Shown here: piece after piece, positions 11,066-23,412 of the stretch
Layout of the letters: each line of letters starts with the position of its first letter
Numbering within the stretch: position 1 is the first letter of the stretch
Assembly: GCA_029204225.1 (NCBI GenBank)
Contig: CM055104.1
Coordinates: 39,674,527-39,738,526, forward strand
From: Diphasiastrum complanatum
Taxonomy: Eukaryota; Streptophyta; Lycopodiopsida; Lycopodiales; Lycopodiaceae
Reading direction: 5' to 3'
Length of the DNA: 64,000 bases
Translations under genes and position numbers: made by a program
Notes under the pieces: model-generated
Told to the model about the DNA's origin: nothing
Seen by the model: the letters and a program-made list of their open reading frames with translations, nothing else
Databases searched by the model: none

Positions 11066-13108
11066 GTGGAGTTAGTAGGAGCCTTGTCAAGTTTCCTACT
11101 GGCCATAGCACTCTTGTTGAAAGAATTTGAGCCATATGATGATGAGCTAAATCCCATCGTGGAAAGAGTGATCCATTTTTATCCTAATCTAAATGGCATT
11201 AGGCCAGAATCACTGATGCAAGAATCTTTAGAAAAATATGTGGATGAGAACTTGGAATCCAATTTCGAGGAGTTTATGACAGAGAAAGAGCCCAAAGTAG
11301 GTCTTGATGAGTTGATTGAAAGGATCGATAGTTCACAATCTGGAAATGAAATTGTGATATTCGATGATGAGACCATAGTGGATGGAAAACTTGAAGAGAT
11401 GCTATCTGATATGGAAAACATGGATGGAAATCTCTTGAAAACTGATCCAGTGATAGAAGACCCGATTCTTGAACATGCTACACCTAGGGTGAGAAGAGGT
11501 ACTGAGCCAATAATTGTTCCCAATGACATCGAGGCAATACCAAAAATATGAGGATCATTACCCTTGTTTCATGGCACAGTTGAAGAGGATGTACACAATC
11601 ACATTGATGATTTTGAGATGATTATGTCTATCAATAGAGTTTTTAACCTTGCACATAGACTGATGTTGTTTGTCACTACCTTGGTAGGAACAGCTAGGAG
11701 ATGGTACAACAATCTCCCTAAGGCCTCTATCACTACACTTGAAGAGTTCTATCAGGAATTTTTGAAAGAATTCAAAGTCAATTACAATGTAGATGGTATG
11801 ATGGTTTCACTATCTACAATACAACAAGAGTCTACTGAAGATGTATGTCAGTACACCAGACGATTAAGAGAGTTAGTGCGCCAGCTGAACCTAAGCCTTT
11901 CAATGGAATTGCCCTCAAAACTAGTACTTGATTGTCTTCTAAGAGGATTGTGAAATGATGTACAGTTGATTGTACGCCAAGCTGGAGTTTTTTCTTTTGA
12001 GGAGGCTGTGACTAGAGCCAGCAATGTAGAACGAGCTTATATTGACACATATGGGTCTAGAAATACTACAAGAGCAATAGAAGCCTCGATTCCGGATAGA
12101 AGTCAGCACACATTTAGAGATGATCGAGAATCAGATTTCACACCACAACCACTGAGAGGACTTGATGCTACTTTGGCCAAAGAAGGGCCAGTACGATGCA
12201 AAAATGTCTCTAGTTTGAAGACTCCACCAGTTAATATTCCCACTTTTGTAAGAGGCAATACACCTGCATATCCAAAAACCTTTTGCAGATATTGCAGGAA
12301 GTGTGACCATTCAAAGAATGAATGTTTGTCTCATAAGAATGATTTGAACATCAAAAATCAAATACAAGAGCCGATAAGCCATGATGTAATGAATGAAAAA
12401 CTACTTGACTCTAGACAAAATTTGAGTCAACCCCAGATAGATCATAATATGATCTCTCTAGGTGATGTGATTAGAATGGAAGGAGATAAACCCCCGATAA
12501 ATTTGGTAGAAACACTCATAGAGAAGAAAGGGCTGAGGGTAGCCCAAGATAGGGTACGGACAGACACCTCTGATGAAGAGTGTGAGGGAGCAAGTAAGCA
12601 GCTGCTAGACTCCAAAGACATTGAACCTAGTAAAACTTTGCACAATGCCATAGGGGGTGATTCTTTCTTGAGAATTGTACCTAATGGACAAGAGTACTAT
12701 GAAGAGATTCAAGCACAAACATATCCTAAGGTATTCTATGGAGATTATGGAAGAATCAATCTGTCTGAGAACAGTTGTCACATGGAAGATGACAAGGGAG
12801 AGTTATGCCATTATGGGCTAGTCAGTCACGAGATTCAGAATGAAAAAAACATATACTTATCAAATGAGGATTCTAGAATAGTCCCTCAGGATAGACGTGT
12901 TGAGACCAATGACAAGAGATCCCCACCTTCAGAAAAAGGTGAATGGCTGGTGAGTCTTAGGAAAACCGCTAAGTCTGAGGAGGTGATATATTTTTCACCT
13001 AGTGATGAACACAATCGAATTATGCCTCCTAATAAGGATGGTGAAAGCAGCTTAAACCATGCAGAGGCGCATGAAATAGTATGGACACCCTTGATGATTA
13101 CTCCCTAG
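11066..13108 (+). pseudogene. Gypsy-type Gag reading frame interrupted by two TGA codons
   Basis: One frame of 681 codons interrupted only by TGA at 11549-11551 and 11951-11953. The first third is acidic. The middle (about 11555-11950) has the retrotransposon Gag core: LFHGTVEEDVHNHIDDFE, then ARRWYNNLP, EEFYQEFLKEF and YTRRLRELVRQL. This is the pattern of the Retrotrans_gag domain that packages element RNA. A CX2CX4HX4C zinc knuckle (CRYCRKCDHSKNEC) lies near 12292-12333. The C-terminal 260 residues are charged and unrecognised. No pol motif follows. Both TGAs could be CGA-to-TGA changes at methylated CpG, but suppression is not excluded. Confidence 0.75.
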
Positions 13109-13118
13109 AGTCAAATCC

Positions 13119-13331
13119 ATGAATCTGGACCAAGAGAGTAGGGAGGACGCTAGATCTACTACATCTAATGCCTTTGATCATGAGATGTTTGGCATACAAG
13201 AATTATTCAAAGAAAGCCAAGTGGTTCCAGTCGATATATTCCATTGGAATAATGAACTACCTAGATATGATTCAAACTATGAGAGAACTATAGAGGCAAG
13301 CTACCCTCCTAGCCCCATTTTGATAAATTAG
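13119..13331 (+). pseudogene. Short frame downstream of gag
   Basis: A 70-codon frame starting 10 bases after the gag stop, in another frame and of similar acidic composition. It may be the shifted C-terminus of Gag. No domain is recognised. Confidence 0.3.
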
Positions 13332-14392
13332 AAAAAGAACATGGGAAGACAAACCAGTGCATATGGTAGAACAGAACCGGATGACGAGTACCCTTAGGCT
13401 AGCAACAAGATCGATAAAGGGTAGTAGGTAATTATGAAACCATCCATTCTTACCCTTGATTCCACCAAGGGGGTAAGAGACTGTAAATTTAATTTGAGTT
13501 CTATTGTTCTATCTGTCTATTCATAGCTTGTTGATAGATTATTTTGCTATTTCATTATATATATCAAAAAAGAAAAAAAAAGAAAAAAAAAGAAAAAAAA
13601 AAAGGATCAATGTGTGGATGATTTTCTTGTCTTTTGTATAATAGGTAAGTATGGTTGTGCAATGCAAGCGTTTAGATAATTTTCCTTCCTATCTGAGCAT
13701 CATGTTAGACACGGTTTGATTGATTCATCTGCTGCAAGTCCGAACGATAGCATTCATCTCCACTTGCATTATGCATGAACTGAGGAACAGAAAGATGGGC
13801 ATTATCCTTGCATTCTTACCGGGGCATGATTGTTTGAGTAGGAGCATAAGGGGAGATATGAAAAAATGAGAGAACTAAATGATATAAGTGAGTAGAAGAT
13901 TGTTGTGGATATATGTTTATGGAGAGAGTTTGTATTTGAAAGAAAAAAAAATCTGAAGAAAAAAAAAAAGAGAAAAGATGAAAAAAAAAAAGGGTTAGCA
14001 TCGGAGAAGTTTCATTGATTAAATCAGTCACGAGTCACTGAAGTGAGTGAGAGATATAAATTATTGAGAAAAAGTGGACAATAGAACTATTGCATCCACT
14101 TGAGGTTTGAGTACACATCTAGACACATTCTGATATCAAATGCATCGATCGATTATCATTTTGTGGAAAGAAATTGCATTCTCATATCCCCAAAGTGCAT
14201 GGATATGAGATGGGCATATAGTAAAATTTGATGGGAGTGGGAGCATAAGCCGTTCTAGGTGCACGGGATGGGTGTGATGCAGGTACTACCATGATCTATT
14301 GCTTCGTGATCCGGGGGCTTAATCAATGGCCCTAAATGTTGCTGAAAACTAGACTCCATGCCCAATGGATGAGGTGGTTATGAATCAGTACT
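13332..14392 (+). other. 3' non-coding region of the composite element with A-rich tracts
   Basis: No coding motif. It contains two purine-rich tracts: about 13566-13604 (runs of A broken by single G) and about 13940-13991. A polypurine-like GATGGGAGTGGGAGCATAAG lies near 14229-14248, the kind of sequence that precedes a Gypsy 3' LTR. The end reads CTAGTGGAAAATGCCCTAACA, a copy of the last bases of the left arm. Confidence 0.5.
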
Positions 14393-14442
14393 AGTGGAAA
14401 ATGCCCTAACATTTTTTTAAAAATGTTACGGCTATTTTCACT
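14393..14442. repeat. Near-perfect hairpin at the junction of two inverted LTR ends
   Basis: Arms 14393-14416 and 14419-14442 are inverted copies (20 of 24 positions match) with a 2-base spacer. Each arm is an LTR terminus, one in + and one in - orientation, so two LTR ends meet head to head. Confidence 0.75.
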
Positions 14443-17400
14443 CAGGGGATCAAAGCTTAGGGGAAAACAACATAACAAAGTACAGCACCACCATGTGTTC
14501 AGTGCATGTTGTTACGAGAATGGCCGTACACATCCGAAACACAAAGCTAACTAGGGGATCCCTGACATGTTCTATCGACCAAGCCATACCTTTATAGCTA
14601 ATAGAGGTTTTCCAGGCCTCTAGAGACATAGCTTATGAAGGGTTATACTCACTTCCTCAGCCTTCTTGAAACTCATGACTTGCACTAGTGATATCTTGCT
14701 CGCTTGCGAAGTTCCAGAGCTACCTCCTTCTCGTATTCTTCTCGAGGATCTCTTCCAGAATCCTTGATGATATCATTTAAGTTCTCTAACACATACTCTG
14801 GCAATGGATCGGGAAGCCCTAGACGCAATTCAGTATATTAGATAAAGGATCCTCCTAACTCTTTCCACGTAAAATCTTCACTCAACTCATAAACTACAAG
14901 GGAACTACAGTCAGCATTATGTCTAACTCTAAACAGTCTATCTCCAACTAGGAGATGTCTATGAAAATCCTTGGAATAGAAATAATGATAAACCCTTCAA
15001 TTTCTACTCAATTGACAGAAGTCACATGGTAGAGGTAGCTCTCGCAATCCTAACCCAGTCATAATAATCGAGGCCCAGATCTCGTCCTAATAGCACTTTG
15101 AAGTTCTATGGAGCGTGTTGCTACCAAGATCCATGAGTCACTCATTCTGATGTACATAGATGTTTTGACTCTAAATCCCTCATTATCAACTTCAATGGCT
15201 AAATCTCTAGCCCTTACAATTCCAATGGTGGTGTCTAATGATATCAGTTCTATTGAAGCCCATCCAAATATTCTGACTATGGGACAATACCTCCTCGGGT
15301 TTGAGGTGTAGGCCATATACTAGTTGACTGCTTCTCTAACATGTCAAGCTCTCAATATAACTAACACTCCTCAATCAATAATCATTCACATAAACCTCTA
15401 TGCATGTGTGGGCTTTTGACATTTCTAGAAGAGGATTAGAATACAGACATCCCTAGTCCTACCATAGTCAAGCAGCGGTACTATGTAGGGCTCTGGACTG
15501 GCTAGGATCTCTTCTAATCTAGCTGCACCAAAGATGGACACAATTCGTTGTTGGTACATTATTTTCAGACCTGTAAGGACGTGATATAGAGATAAGGTGT
15601 GGCAGTATACAGAATATTAGGACCTATGGGAGGGCTTGGACGAAACATTCTCGATGCTTATTGTCATTAGGTAGTGAATTATGGTTGTATTATATGACCC
15701 TTTTCCAAAGTACTCGATAAGGACACCCCTTCCCTTTAAGTAGTCATGAAAGCTATTCAAGTGTAGCGTGCGATTCCCCAACCATCTTGGTTTATAGATG
15801 GCCAATAGTGAATAGTCAAGAATCGTATGTTCCAACGGGTTATCTCGACTATTGTGGTTCTAGATGAAGACCGACAATGGGTTTGTTCTTGACTCATGTA
15901 GTGTGTTCCAACCACAGTGAGCTTCACCTCACTCTTGTGTTCCAAGGAGATGAGGATGACTTGCTTAATTCATTCATCACATTCACTCATTCCTTAAAGG
16001 CTTTCTCCATGCATTCATACAAAAAGCAATCACTCTGAGCAAACTAGCAATCCTGCTAGAGTCTAAAACTATCATCACCTCAAATCACAACTATCCTAGA
16101 TTTAACTTTCTCCTGAGACATAACAGTAGACTGTCTATGAGTTCTTTTAGCATGCTATAATCTTTCTTTATGAAGACATGGAAGAAAACAATATGCATTA
16201 AAGATTTTTGCAATAAGAAGTTGTAATCACTACTGGAACATCTGTGACATGCACAGTTATACCATTCCTCACAGATTCAATACACAAGTAGTGAAATGAG
16301 AAGGCGAAATGTAGAAACTTATATGAGAGATTCTCTTCCTAGGCCTCCTTCAGCTCTAGCCCACTAGAAATCAGAGACCAATCATGCAAAGGTTAGGCTT
16401 CCGGGAATGTGTAGTGTTGCTGGAGTTCACCTTGTCCAAGAAGTGTTGCTCCTAAGTGCAGACTAGTTGCCAGAATGACTGATAGTCGTGCAGGATCCAA
16501 AGTAAGTTCGTGCAGTTCACGTACAACTTGATATCAGTTTCCTCATCAGTCTTCTACAATCTATGTTTAGCAAGTTTCAATCGGCCAAGCAGCAGAGACA
16601 ACATCCTTTTATTGCTCCATAGCAGACAGCAAAGACAGCTCTAGTTCAATTATGGCTCTTCAACGATAATCAGACATGCATTCTCAATGGGTCCTCATAT
16701 CAGTGCTGGAGTTAACATTTGCTCAACTCAGTCCTAGGATTTGAAATTATTCTCACTCAGAATATCCATTGCTAATAATGATTCCTCACTGGTTTTAGTA
16801 GCTAGGTAACAAAGCCCTCTCTCTCTCATAGTCCGATGTTTGATATTCAGTATTCAAACATTTGTGGAATGCACTCAATTAATGTAATGAAAGTCAAAAA
16901 CCCATAATGTTGGCAGGAATGCGTACAAGTCATCATGCGGAACTTCCTCATAATCATTGAAAAGTCTATACTCAGAACTGCACATATGGATCAGTTCTTT
17001 GATAGGAATCATCATGAGATTAGTTATCTCATCACTATATAGAGACATATAAGAGTATACTAAGAATCCATACTTCAAACGTGATGTAAGATCAGGACGG
17101 ACCGATACTCATAATACAACTGCTTAAATGCACGATGAGCTCTCCCATAGAGATTGATTGAAGGCAATCTCTCAGTTTCACATCAAAGTAGTGATGTCTG
17201 CTTAGGCCCGAAGCTCATAGAAATAGGCTCTCAGTTGGCGGACTCTTGCGGATAGCCACGCCCAACTGGCTCTCAATTGGTATCTGGCTCAAGTGACTCA
17301 TGTAGCCAACTCGCTCATAACCATAGCTTTCACTTCATAGAATTACAGAAGCGGATATTGGTCCAAGGTGGTTGCTCAGACCTAATAGGTGCTGCTCAAC

Positions 17401-17570
17401 GCAATCATGCTCATGTAGGTACTAAAACAATGGTCTCTTCATAATCATTAACAAATTCAATAAGATTAAGGATCAAAATAGAAATTACACAACCATTTCT
17501 AAGGCTGTATCAAACCTCTTGGTAGTCCATTTCGGGCGGACTGGGACCCCTTCGGCTATGACTAAGATAT
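14424..17570 (-). repeat. Right LTR-like arm (inverted) of the composite element
   Basis: On the minus strand it starts CATAGCCGAAGGGG (at 17570) and ends ...AGCCGTAACA (at 14424). The block 16009-17435 is a close reverse-complement match to the left arm. The segment 14459-16008 (about 1.55 kb) has no counterpart there. Open frames such as 15059-15316, 15617-15945 and 16875-17078 lie in repeat DNA and show no domain. Confidence 0.7.
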
Positions 17571-17621
17571 TAATTGATCAACGCTGGGATTGAAAGATTG
17601 GATGGTCAAGTTATTTTTGTC

Positions 17622-17638
17622 GGGGGGGGGGGGGGGGG
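17622..17638. repeat. 17-base poly-G run
   Basis: A homopolymer of 17 G (poly-C on the other strand) just outside the composite element and about 20 bases before the LTR of Copia D. Its exact length may be unreliable. Confidence 0.85.
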
Positions 17639-17659
17639 CTTGTCTGAGCACCTTCCTTG

Positions 17660-18436
17660 TGTGGAAAATAGCCTATTTTGGCAAATCTAGCCATGTAGAA
17701 CTTTGTAAATGGAAGGCCAAGATGCCACGTGGAAACACACTCCTCATATAGGTTAGGTCAAGTCAAGAGAGTTGGTCATGTCTATTGTGAAAGATTCAAC
17801 TAGTTTCATTCCATTTTGCAATATTTCCATATTTGGCATATTGAGGCCAAAACTTGTTTTAGACTTAGAGGTTGACTTTTCAAAGTTCATTAGTCTAAAT
17901 TTCATTTGAATAAACACTTTTTGAAAGTGTGGGAAAGATAGAATGCGAGTTTGAGTAGATTCAATTTGAATAAGTTGGGTACATTGAATCTAGACCCAAA
18001 ATTTGGTAGGGTTAGCATTTTGGTGGGAAAGCCAAGTGGCCAAATAGGGTTTGGACCTGCTATAAAAGGATGTAACTCGTGGAGAGACACATCTTCTCTC
18101 TTCTCTATCTCATTTCATGCTTATACATGGTTCTCTTGGGTTCTACTATCCATTGGTGCACTATCTTGGTGATTGCTTGCAATTCTATGTGTAGAATGAT
18201 CCATATTTGCTATTTTTGGATCCACACGTGTGAAATACAGTAGCTTGCTGGTTTTGTACGGAAAGCAATAGTACATAATCATTTCATTCAAGTTTGATCA
18301 AGTTCTATTAGTGTTTGCATCTCAAATTGTGTGTAGATGCTGATTTTTCTACATTGGTGAAATTGGTAGTGTATTTCTCTTTCTAACCAAAGATCATTCA
18401 AGTAGATTGGATCTTAAGGATCTGAAATCTTTCACA
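17660..18436 (+). mobile_element. 5' LTR of Copia D
   Basis: It starts TGTGGAAAATAGCC and ends ATCTTTCACA before the primer-binding site. Its first part (GGCAAATCTAGCCATGTAG) matches the start of the Copia F LTR at 27591. It contains a TATAAAAGG TATA-like box at about 18061 and a CACACGTGTG palindrome at about 18223. Confidence 0.8.
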
Positions 18437-18448
18437 TAGTATCAGAGC
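18437..18448 (+). promoter_or_regulatory. Primer-binding site of Copia D
   Basis: TAGTATCAGAGC, one mismatch from the initiator-Met site, directly after the LTR end. Confidence 0.8.
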
Positions 18449-19036
18449 TTGTGTTTCAGGTTATGAAGGAGGAAATCAGATCTATCAATGATTTGGTGAA
18501 GATATCAAATCTAGAGCATGCTAGAGAGGATTCTACACCAAAATTGGATTTTTTGCTTTTGTAGATTGGATCTTTTGTAGATCAAAACACTAAATAGGTC
18601 AATATACTTGTTCAATTCCATTTTTTGAATTCACATGCTGGATTTGGCCAATTTTTGGATCAGTGGCTCAGCCTAAGTGGTAGCTTATAAATTGCATATC
18701 AAATTTTCAGCATTTGCATGTAGATTTGGAATAGTCAATTTTTTGTGATTTTGTCAAAACCCTAATTTTGATTAGATCTCTAGATAGTGAGGTTGCTGGA
18801 CTTCATTTGAGTGTGTTTCAATCTTAGGAAGTGGCAAAAGTCATTAGATTGAGGATAGATCATAGGTTGATCAAGATTCCATGATTCTATGTGTTGATTT
18901 GCTTGGATAAGTGCTAGAAGAAAATTTGTGAGATAGTTTCAAATATTGGTGATTTCTTTTGAAAGCATTTGTTGTTGTTCAAAGGAGTGCTTTGTGCATT
19001 GAAACAGGTTGAAAGAGAAGATCAGGTCATTGCTAC
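18449..19036 (+). other. 5' leader of Copia D
   Basis: Untranslated leader between the primer site and gag, with no coding motif seen. Confidence 0.6.
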
Positions 19037-21061
19037 ATGGCCACCTCAATTGGAGTCATGTTGGAAGCCAATGATAGGCTTACCTCAAGTAACTATTCAT
19101 TATGGAAAGTGAGGATGGAGTCACTTCTTGAGATGAATGATGTTTTGGATATTGTTGTAGGTTTGGAGGAGACACCAGCAACACAACAAGATCAATTGAG
19201 GTATGACAAGAGGGCCAAGAAGGCTCTACACATGATAAAGATGAATGTTACCAATGAACTTCTCAAGGAAGTTGGTAAGTGCACATCATCTTTGGAAGCT
19301 TGGAATTCATTGAAGAAGCTTTATGAATCCAAGTCTACTTCTAGAGTGTTGACTCTAAGAAGACAAATCTTTTCTTGTTTGCAAAAGAATGAAGAAAGTC
19401 CAAGTACTTTTGTTTTGAGAATGAAAGCATTGAATGATGAGTTAGCTTGCATAGATGAAAGCATTAAGGAAGGAGAGCTTATTCAAGTGATTCTTAATGG
19501 CTTGTTGGATGCTCATGCTAACATTGTTCAAAGTATTGGTATTCAAAAGACTTTGCCAAGTTTGATGGATCTTCAAGAGACCTTGATCAATGAGGAATAT
19601 AGGCTTCAAGCAAGAGGTGGATCTACATCGACACTTCACGAGGATGCTATGTTCACAAAGGGCAAATTCAAGGGAAAAACCAAAAGCAAGTGGTCTAAAG
19701 GGCAAGATCAAGTGGATGCTTCTTCAAGTGGCAAAAAGAATGATAGATCAAAGCTCAAGTGCTTCTATTGTGGCATCAAAGGACACTTTGCAAGTGAGTG
19801 CTACAAGCAGAAGAGAGATCAAGGAGACAAGCAAGGTAATCTTACTCTTGATGAGGATGGTTTGGATGTGCAAGATGCAAATGATGATGCTTTTGTGATG
19901 TCTTCATGTATGCTTGCTAATGATGGACATCTAGATCCTTGGTGGATTGATAGTAGAGCAAGTTCACACATGACCTTTCACAAAGAGTACTTCACTTCTT
20001 TGTTGGCATATGGAGATGACAAGAGGGTGATCTACACAGCCAATGATGGTGAGTGTGCAATCAAAGGGATTGGCACAATTCCTATTTCTCTCTCTACAAA
20101 TAGGAATGTTCATTTGGAGGATGTCTTGTTTATTCCATCTATTACCAAGAATTTGCTTAGTGTGAGTCAAATGCTAAGTAAGGGCCTCAAGGTGGAGTTT
20201 GATGGAGATGCTTGTTTGATCAAAAGGAAGGATGTCTTGATTGGAAAAGGTAAAAGTCAAGGGAAGTTGTTCAAACTTGATGCTTGTGTTATTGCTAACC
20301 AAGTTGGATGTGTTGCAAGGGAGCAAATTTCTATTCAAGAGGTTTGGCACAAAAGGATGGGACACCTCAACTTCAAGTCATTGGAGGTAATGGCAATGAA
20401 GAAGGTTGTGATTGGTCTTCCAAGTTCCTAAAGTAATGACAAGCATGTTTGTGAGTCTTGTGCTTTGTCTAAGTCACATAGACTACCTTATACTAGATCT
20501 ACAAAGCCTTTTCAACTTGTACATTCGGATATTCATGGATTTACTACAATTAGCAATAGTGGAGCTAAGATGTATGTAACATTCATTGACGATTTTAGTA
20601 GATTTTGTTGGATCTATCTACTAAAGAGCAAGGATGAAGTGTATGATGTCTTTGTCAAGTTCAATAATGCAAGGGAGAACCAATTCTCCACAAAGATCAA
20701 GTGCTTGAGAGGTGACAATGGTGGTGAGTACATATCTAACAAGTTCAAGGCCTTTTGTAATGAGCATGGGATCAAGAGGGAGTATACAACATCAAGGACC
20801 CCACAACAAAATGGAGTGGCTGAAAGGAAGAATAGAACTTTATGTGAAAGTGCTAAAGCTATGAGGTTAAGTGCTAATCTTGACAAACCATTTTGGGATC
20901 AAGCTTTGTTGTGTGCCAATTTCTTGTGCAATAGGTGGCCGAGTGCTATTTTGGATGGAAGGACACCTTTTGAGATGCTATTCAAGAGGAGGCCGAGTGT
21001 CAACTTTCTAAGAACCTTTGGATGCACATGCTATGTCAACATTACTCTTGATGATAGGTGA
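19037..21061 (+). pseudogene. Copia D gag-protease-integrase, one in-frame stop, truncated
   Basis: A single frame from ATG 19037 (MATSIGVMLEAN) broken only by TAA at 20429-20431. Domains in order: UBN2-type gag core (KVRMES, then NSLKKLYESKSTSRVLTLRR), CX2CX4HX4C knuckle (CFYCGIKGHFASEC, about residues 240-255), protease motif WWIDSRASSHM with Arg in place of the Gly of DSGA, pre-integrase VWHKRMGHLN, then integrase with HSDIHGF, RGDNGGEY and NGVAERKNRTL (D, D, E all present). After the integrase core (GCTCYVN) the frame ends at a new junction where the truncated LTR of Copia E begins. RT, RNase H and the 3' LTR are missing. The Gly-to-Arg protease change would be expected to block processing. 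Confidence 0.9.
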
Positions 21062-21470
21062 GTTAACTTCCTTATTACATGCCAGATATCCGCCTAACTT
21101 CAAGAAGGAAGTCGAATTTGCTATGTATTCCAAGCTCCCATAGTGAGAAGATAGAATATTTTTGGAGCTCATTGGCAATCTCAAGCTAGTTCACTATGTA
21201 CATTGAGTTTTTGTGATCCAAATGAAACCAAATAAATTTCTAATTCTTTCTCAGCTTGAAGGCCATACTACAGCCTATAGTACACATGTTTGGGCTTGGA
21301 TTTCAATGTTGATCAATGCTTTTGATTGTTATGCTTGTTGTTTGTCAAATTGCCAATCTAGATCAACTTTTCAATGTCTAGGTTTTTGATAGATTGTTAA
21401 GCAAGCATCCAATCACTCTTGTAGATCTTTTGTAGATCCATTTATGGTCCTAAATTATAGTACTTTCACA
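21062..21470 (+). mobile_element. 5'-truncated LTR of Copia E
   Basis: It begins mid-LTR at GAGTTAACTTCCTTATTACATG, which matches Copia F LTR sequence near 27871-27892, and ends TACTTTCACA before a perfect primer site. The first part of the LTR is missing at the junction with Copia D integrase. Confidence 0.85.
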
Positions 21471-21482
21471 TGGTATCAGAGC
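21471..21482 (+). promoter_or_regulatory. Primer-binding site of Copia E
   Basis: TGGTATCAGAGC, an exact match to the plant initiator-Met primer site. Confidence 0.85.
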
Positions 21483-22274
21483 CAAGTACAAGAGCATAAG
21501 CCATTGATCTAATGCAAATCCATTTTTAGCAAGTTTTGGTGCTAAAAACTAATATTGAGAGGACAAGCTATAATCTTGATTTTGGTGAGGAGATTTGATC
21601 CCAAACTTGGTAGGGGTCCAAATCTGTACTGTCCACATGTGTGGTCACCTCTAAACCTGAATTTAATGCATGGTATTCATTTGATCCAAAGAAATTCAAT
21701 TTGAGAGCTTTTGATGTAATTTTTGGTGGAAATCTTAGGATAAGCTATCAAGATTGAGTGCCATTGATTAGATTTGACATAGGGTCATGCAATCTGATTA
21801 ATCTAGGCTGAAATCAGGTCCTCTAAACTTGTTTTACAGGTCTTGAAAGTACATCAAAAAGTGTGAGGGAGGTTTAGTCATGTTATTGTCCAAAAATAGC
21901 CAAAATTGGCAAGATTTTATTGTAAGTAGATTTTACATCATCTTACCTTCATTCCAACTTGTGAGGGAGTGCTAGAACTGAGATTATAAGTCCATTTGTT
22001 GGATAAGAAATCTAATTTGTGTGAAACGCTACAAGAGAGAGACCTTAGTGAGTTTCTAGAGACAATCAAATCCATTTCTTGGCAAGATTTGTTTGAAAGT
22101 AATTTTCACTTCATCTTATCTTCATTCCAACTTTGTGAGGGAGTGATAGAACTGTGATTATAAGTCCATTCGTTGGATTAGAAATCAAATTTGAGTGAAA
22201 CACTGCAAGTGTGAGACCTTTGTGAGTTTCAAGTCAATCAAATCTATTTCTTGTTTGTAGAAGTCACTAGTAAG
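21483..22274 (+). other. 5' leader of Copia E
   Basis: Leader of about 790 bases. It contains an internal near-duplication: AACTTGTGAGGGAGTGCTAG (about 21957) and AACTTTGTGAGGGAGTGATAG (about 22130), each followed by similar sequence. The Copia F leader has a related segment near 28775. Confidence 0.6.
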
Positions 22275-23412
22275 ATGGGATTTGCTGGAGCATACCTTCT
22301 AGAAGCTAGTGAGAGATCGAATTCTACATATTATGCTATTTGGAAGGTTAGGATGGAGTCACTCTTGGTGCTCCAAGACCTTTATGAGTTCTTGATTGAG
22401 GATGAAGATGAACCTCTAGGTGCACAAAAGTTAGCTAGATATAAGAAGAGATCTAGACTTGCACTTCATTGTGTGAAGATGAATGTGACCAATGATTTGT
22501 TGAGAGAAGTATCAGCATGTACTAGTGCTAAAGAGGCTTGGGAGTCTTTAAAATCAATCTATGAATCTAGTAACACTTCAAGAGTTCTAATGCTTAGGAC
22601 TCAGATTCTGCAAAGCATGAAAAGAAGTGAGGAGAGTGAACATGATTATGTACTCAGAATCAATCTCTAAATAGGGAACTGGCTTCCATTGAAGAGAAGA
22701 TTCAAGATGGAGAGCTTGTACAAATTGTTCTTGATGATCTAGGAGATGACTTTGCAAATTTGGTTCAAAGTTTTTCCATCCAAGACACTTTGCCATCTAT
22801 TGATAAGCTCCATAGTGTGCTTGTGGCTGAAGAGTGTAGGATGCTCCACACAAGGCAAGAATGAGTTCATTGTCTTTGTAAGATGGAGATGAGAAAGCCA
22901 ATTTCTCATTCAAGGGAAAAAAGAAGACCAATGGAAAGAAGAAGCATCCAAAGGAGGCCAAAGAAGAGGATGATGCATCAAGCTCAAAGGACAAGTCAAA
23001 GCAAAAATGCTTCTTTTTTGAAAAGAAGGGACATTATGTATCCGAATGCTACAAGAGGCTAAGAGCAAAAGAGGAGGAGAACAAACAAGGGAACCTTGCA
23101 TATGAAGAGGATGAAGATGAGATCTCATCTTTGATGACATCTACATCCACTCCAACAAGCAAAAGCAACTCAAATGACACTTGGTGGATTGATAGTGGAG
23201 CTAGCTCCCACATGACTTTCCAAAAGGACACATTCTCAATCTTACACACTGTCAATGGTGCTAATAAATTTGTCTCTTTAGCAAATGATCAAGAGTGTAA
23301 GATATATGGTATTGGTACCATCTCATTAAGTCCAGGATCTAGCGAAAGGATGGATCTAGACAATGCCCTTTTTATATCATCAATTACCAAGAGCTTGCTT
23401 AGTGTCGGACAA
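22275..23412 (+). pseudogene. Copia E gag and protease start, frameshifted
   Basis: Gag begins at ATG 22275 (MGFAGAYLLEASER) and runs through KVRMES and SLKSIYESSNTSRVLMLR. A two-base loss near 22660 shifts the frame; a further stop near 22878 and frame changes follow. The zinc knuckle near 23010-23050 reads CFFFEKKGHYVSEC, so the second Cys of CX2C is Phe. The protease motif WWIDSGASSHM (about 23180-23215) is intact. The coding sequence stops at LLSVGQ (23412), where it is joined directly to mid-LTR sequence. Confidence 0.85.

Larger units (their letters stand above)
5977..17570. mobile_element. Composite Gypsy-type, gag-only element with inverted LTR-like arms
   Basis: An 11.6-kb unit. Its left arm (5977-8889, + orientation) and right arm (14424-17570, - orientation) are LTR-like sequences in inverted instead of direct orientation. 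Between them lie a primer-binding leader repeated four times, zinc-knuckle and gag sequences on the + strand, and a non-coding 3' region. No protease, RT, RNase H or integrase motif was found, so it would be non-autonomous (LARD/TR-GAG type). The inverted arms suggest an inversion or a fusion of two oppositely oriented copies. Outer limits are where arm similarity starts and stops. Confidence 0.7.

Noticed and set aside
7782-17078. Similar 67-codon frames at 7782-7985 (+) and 16875-17078 (-) as a conserved small gene
   Set aside because: The similarity comes from the inverted LTR-like arms; flanking non-coding DNA is equally similar.
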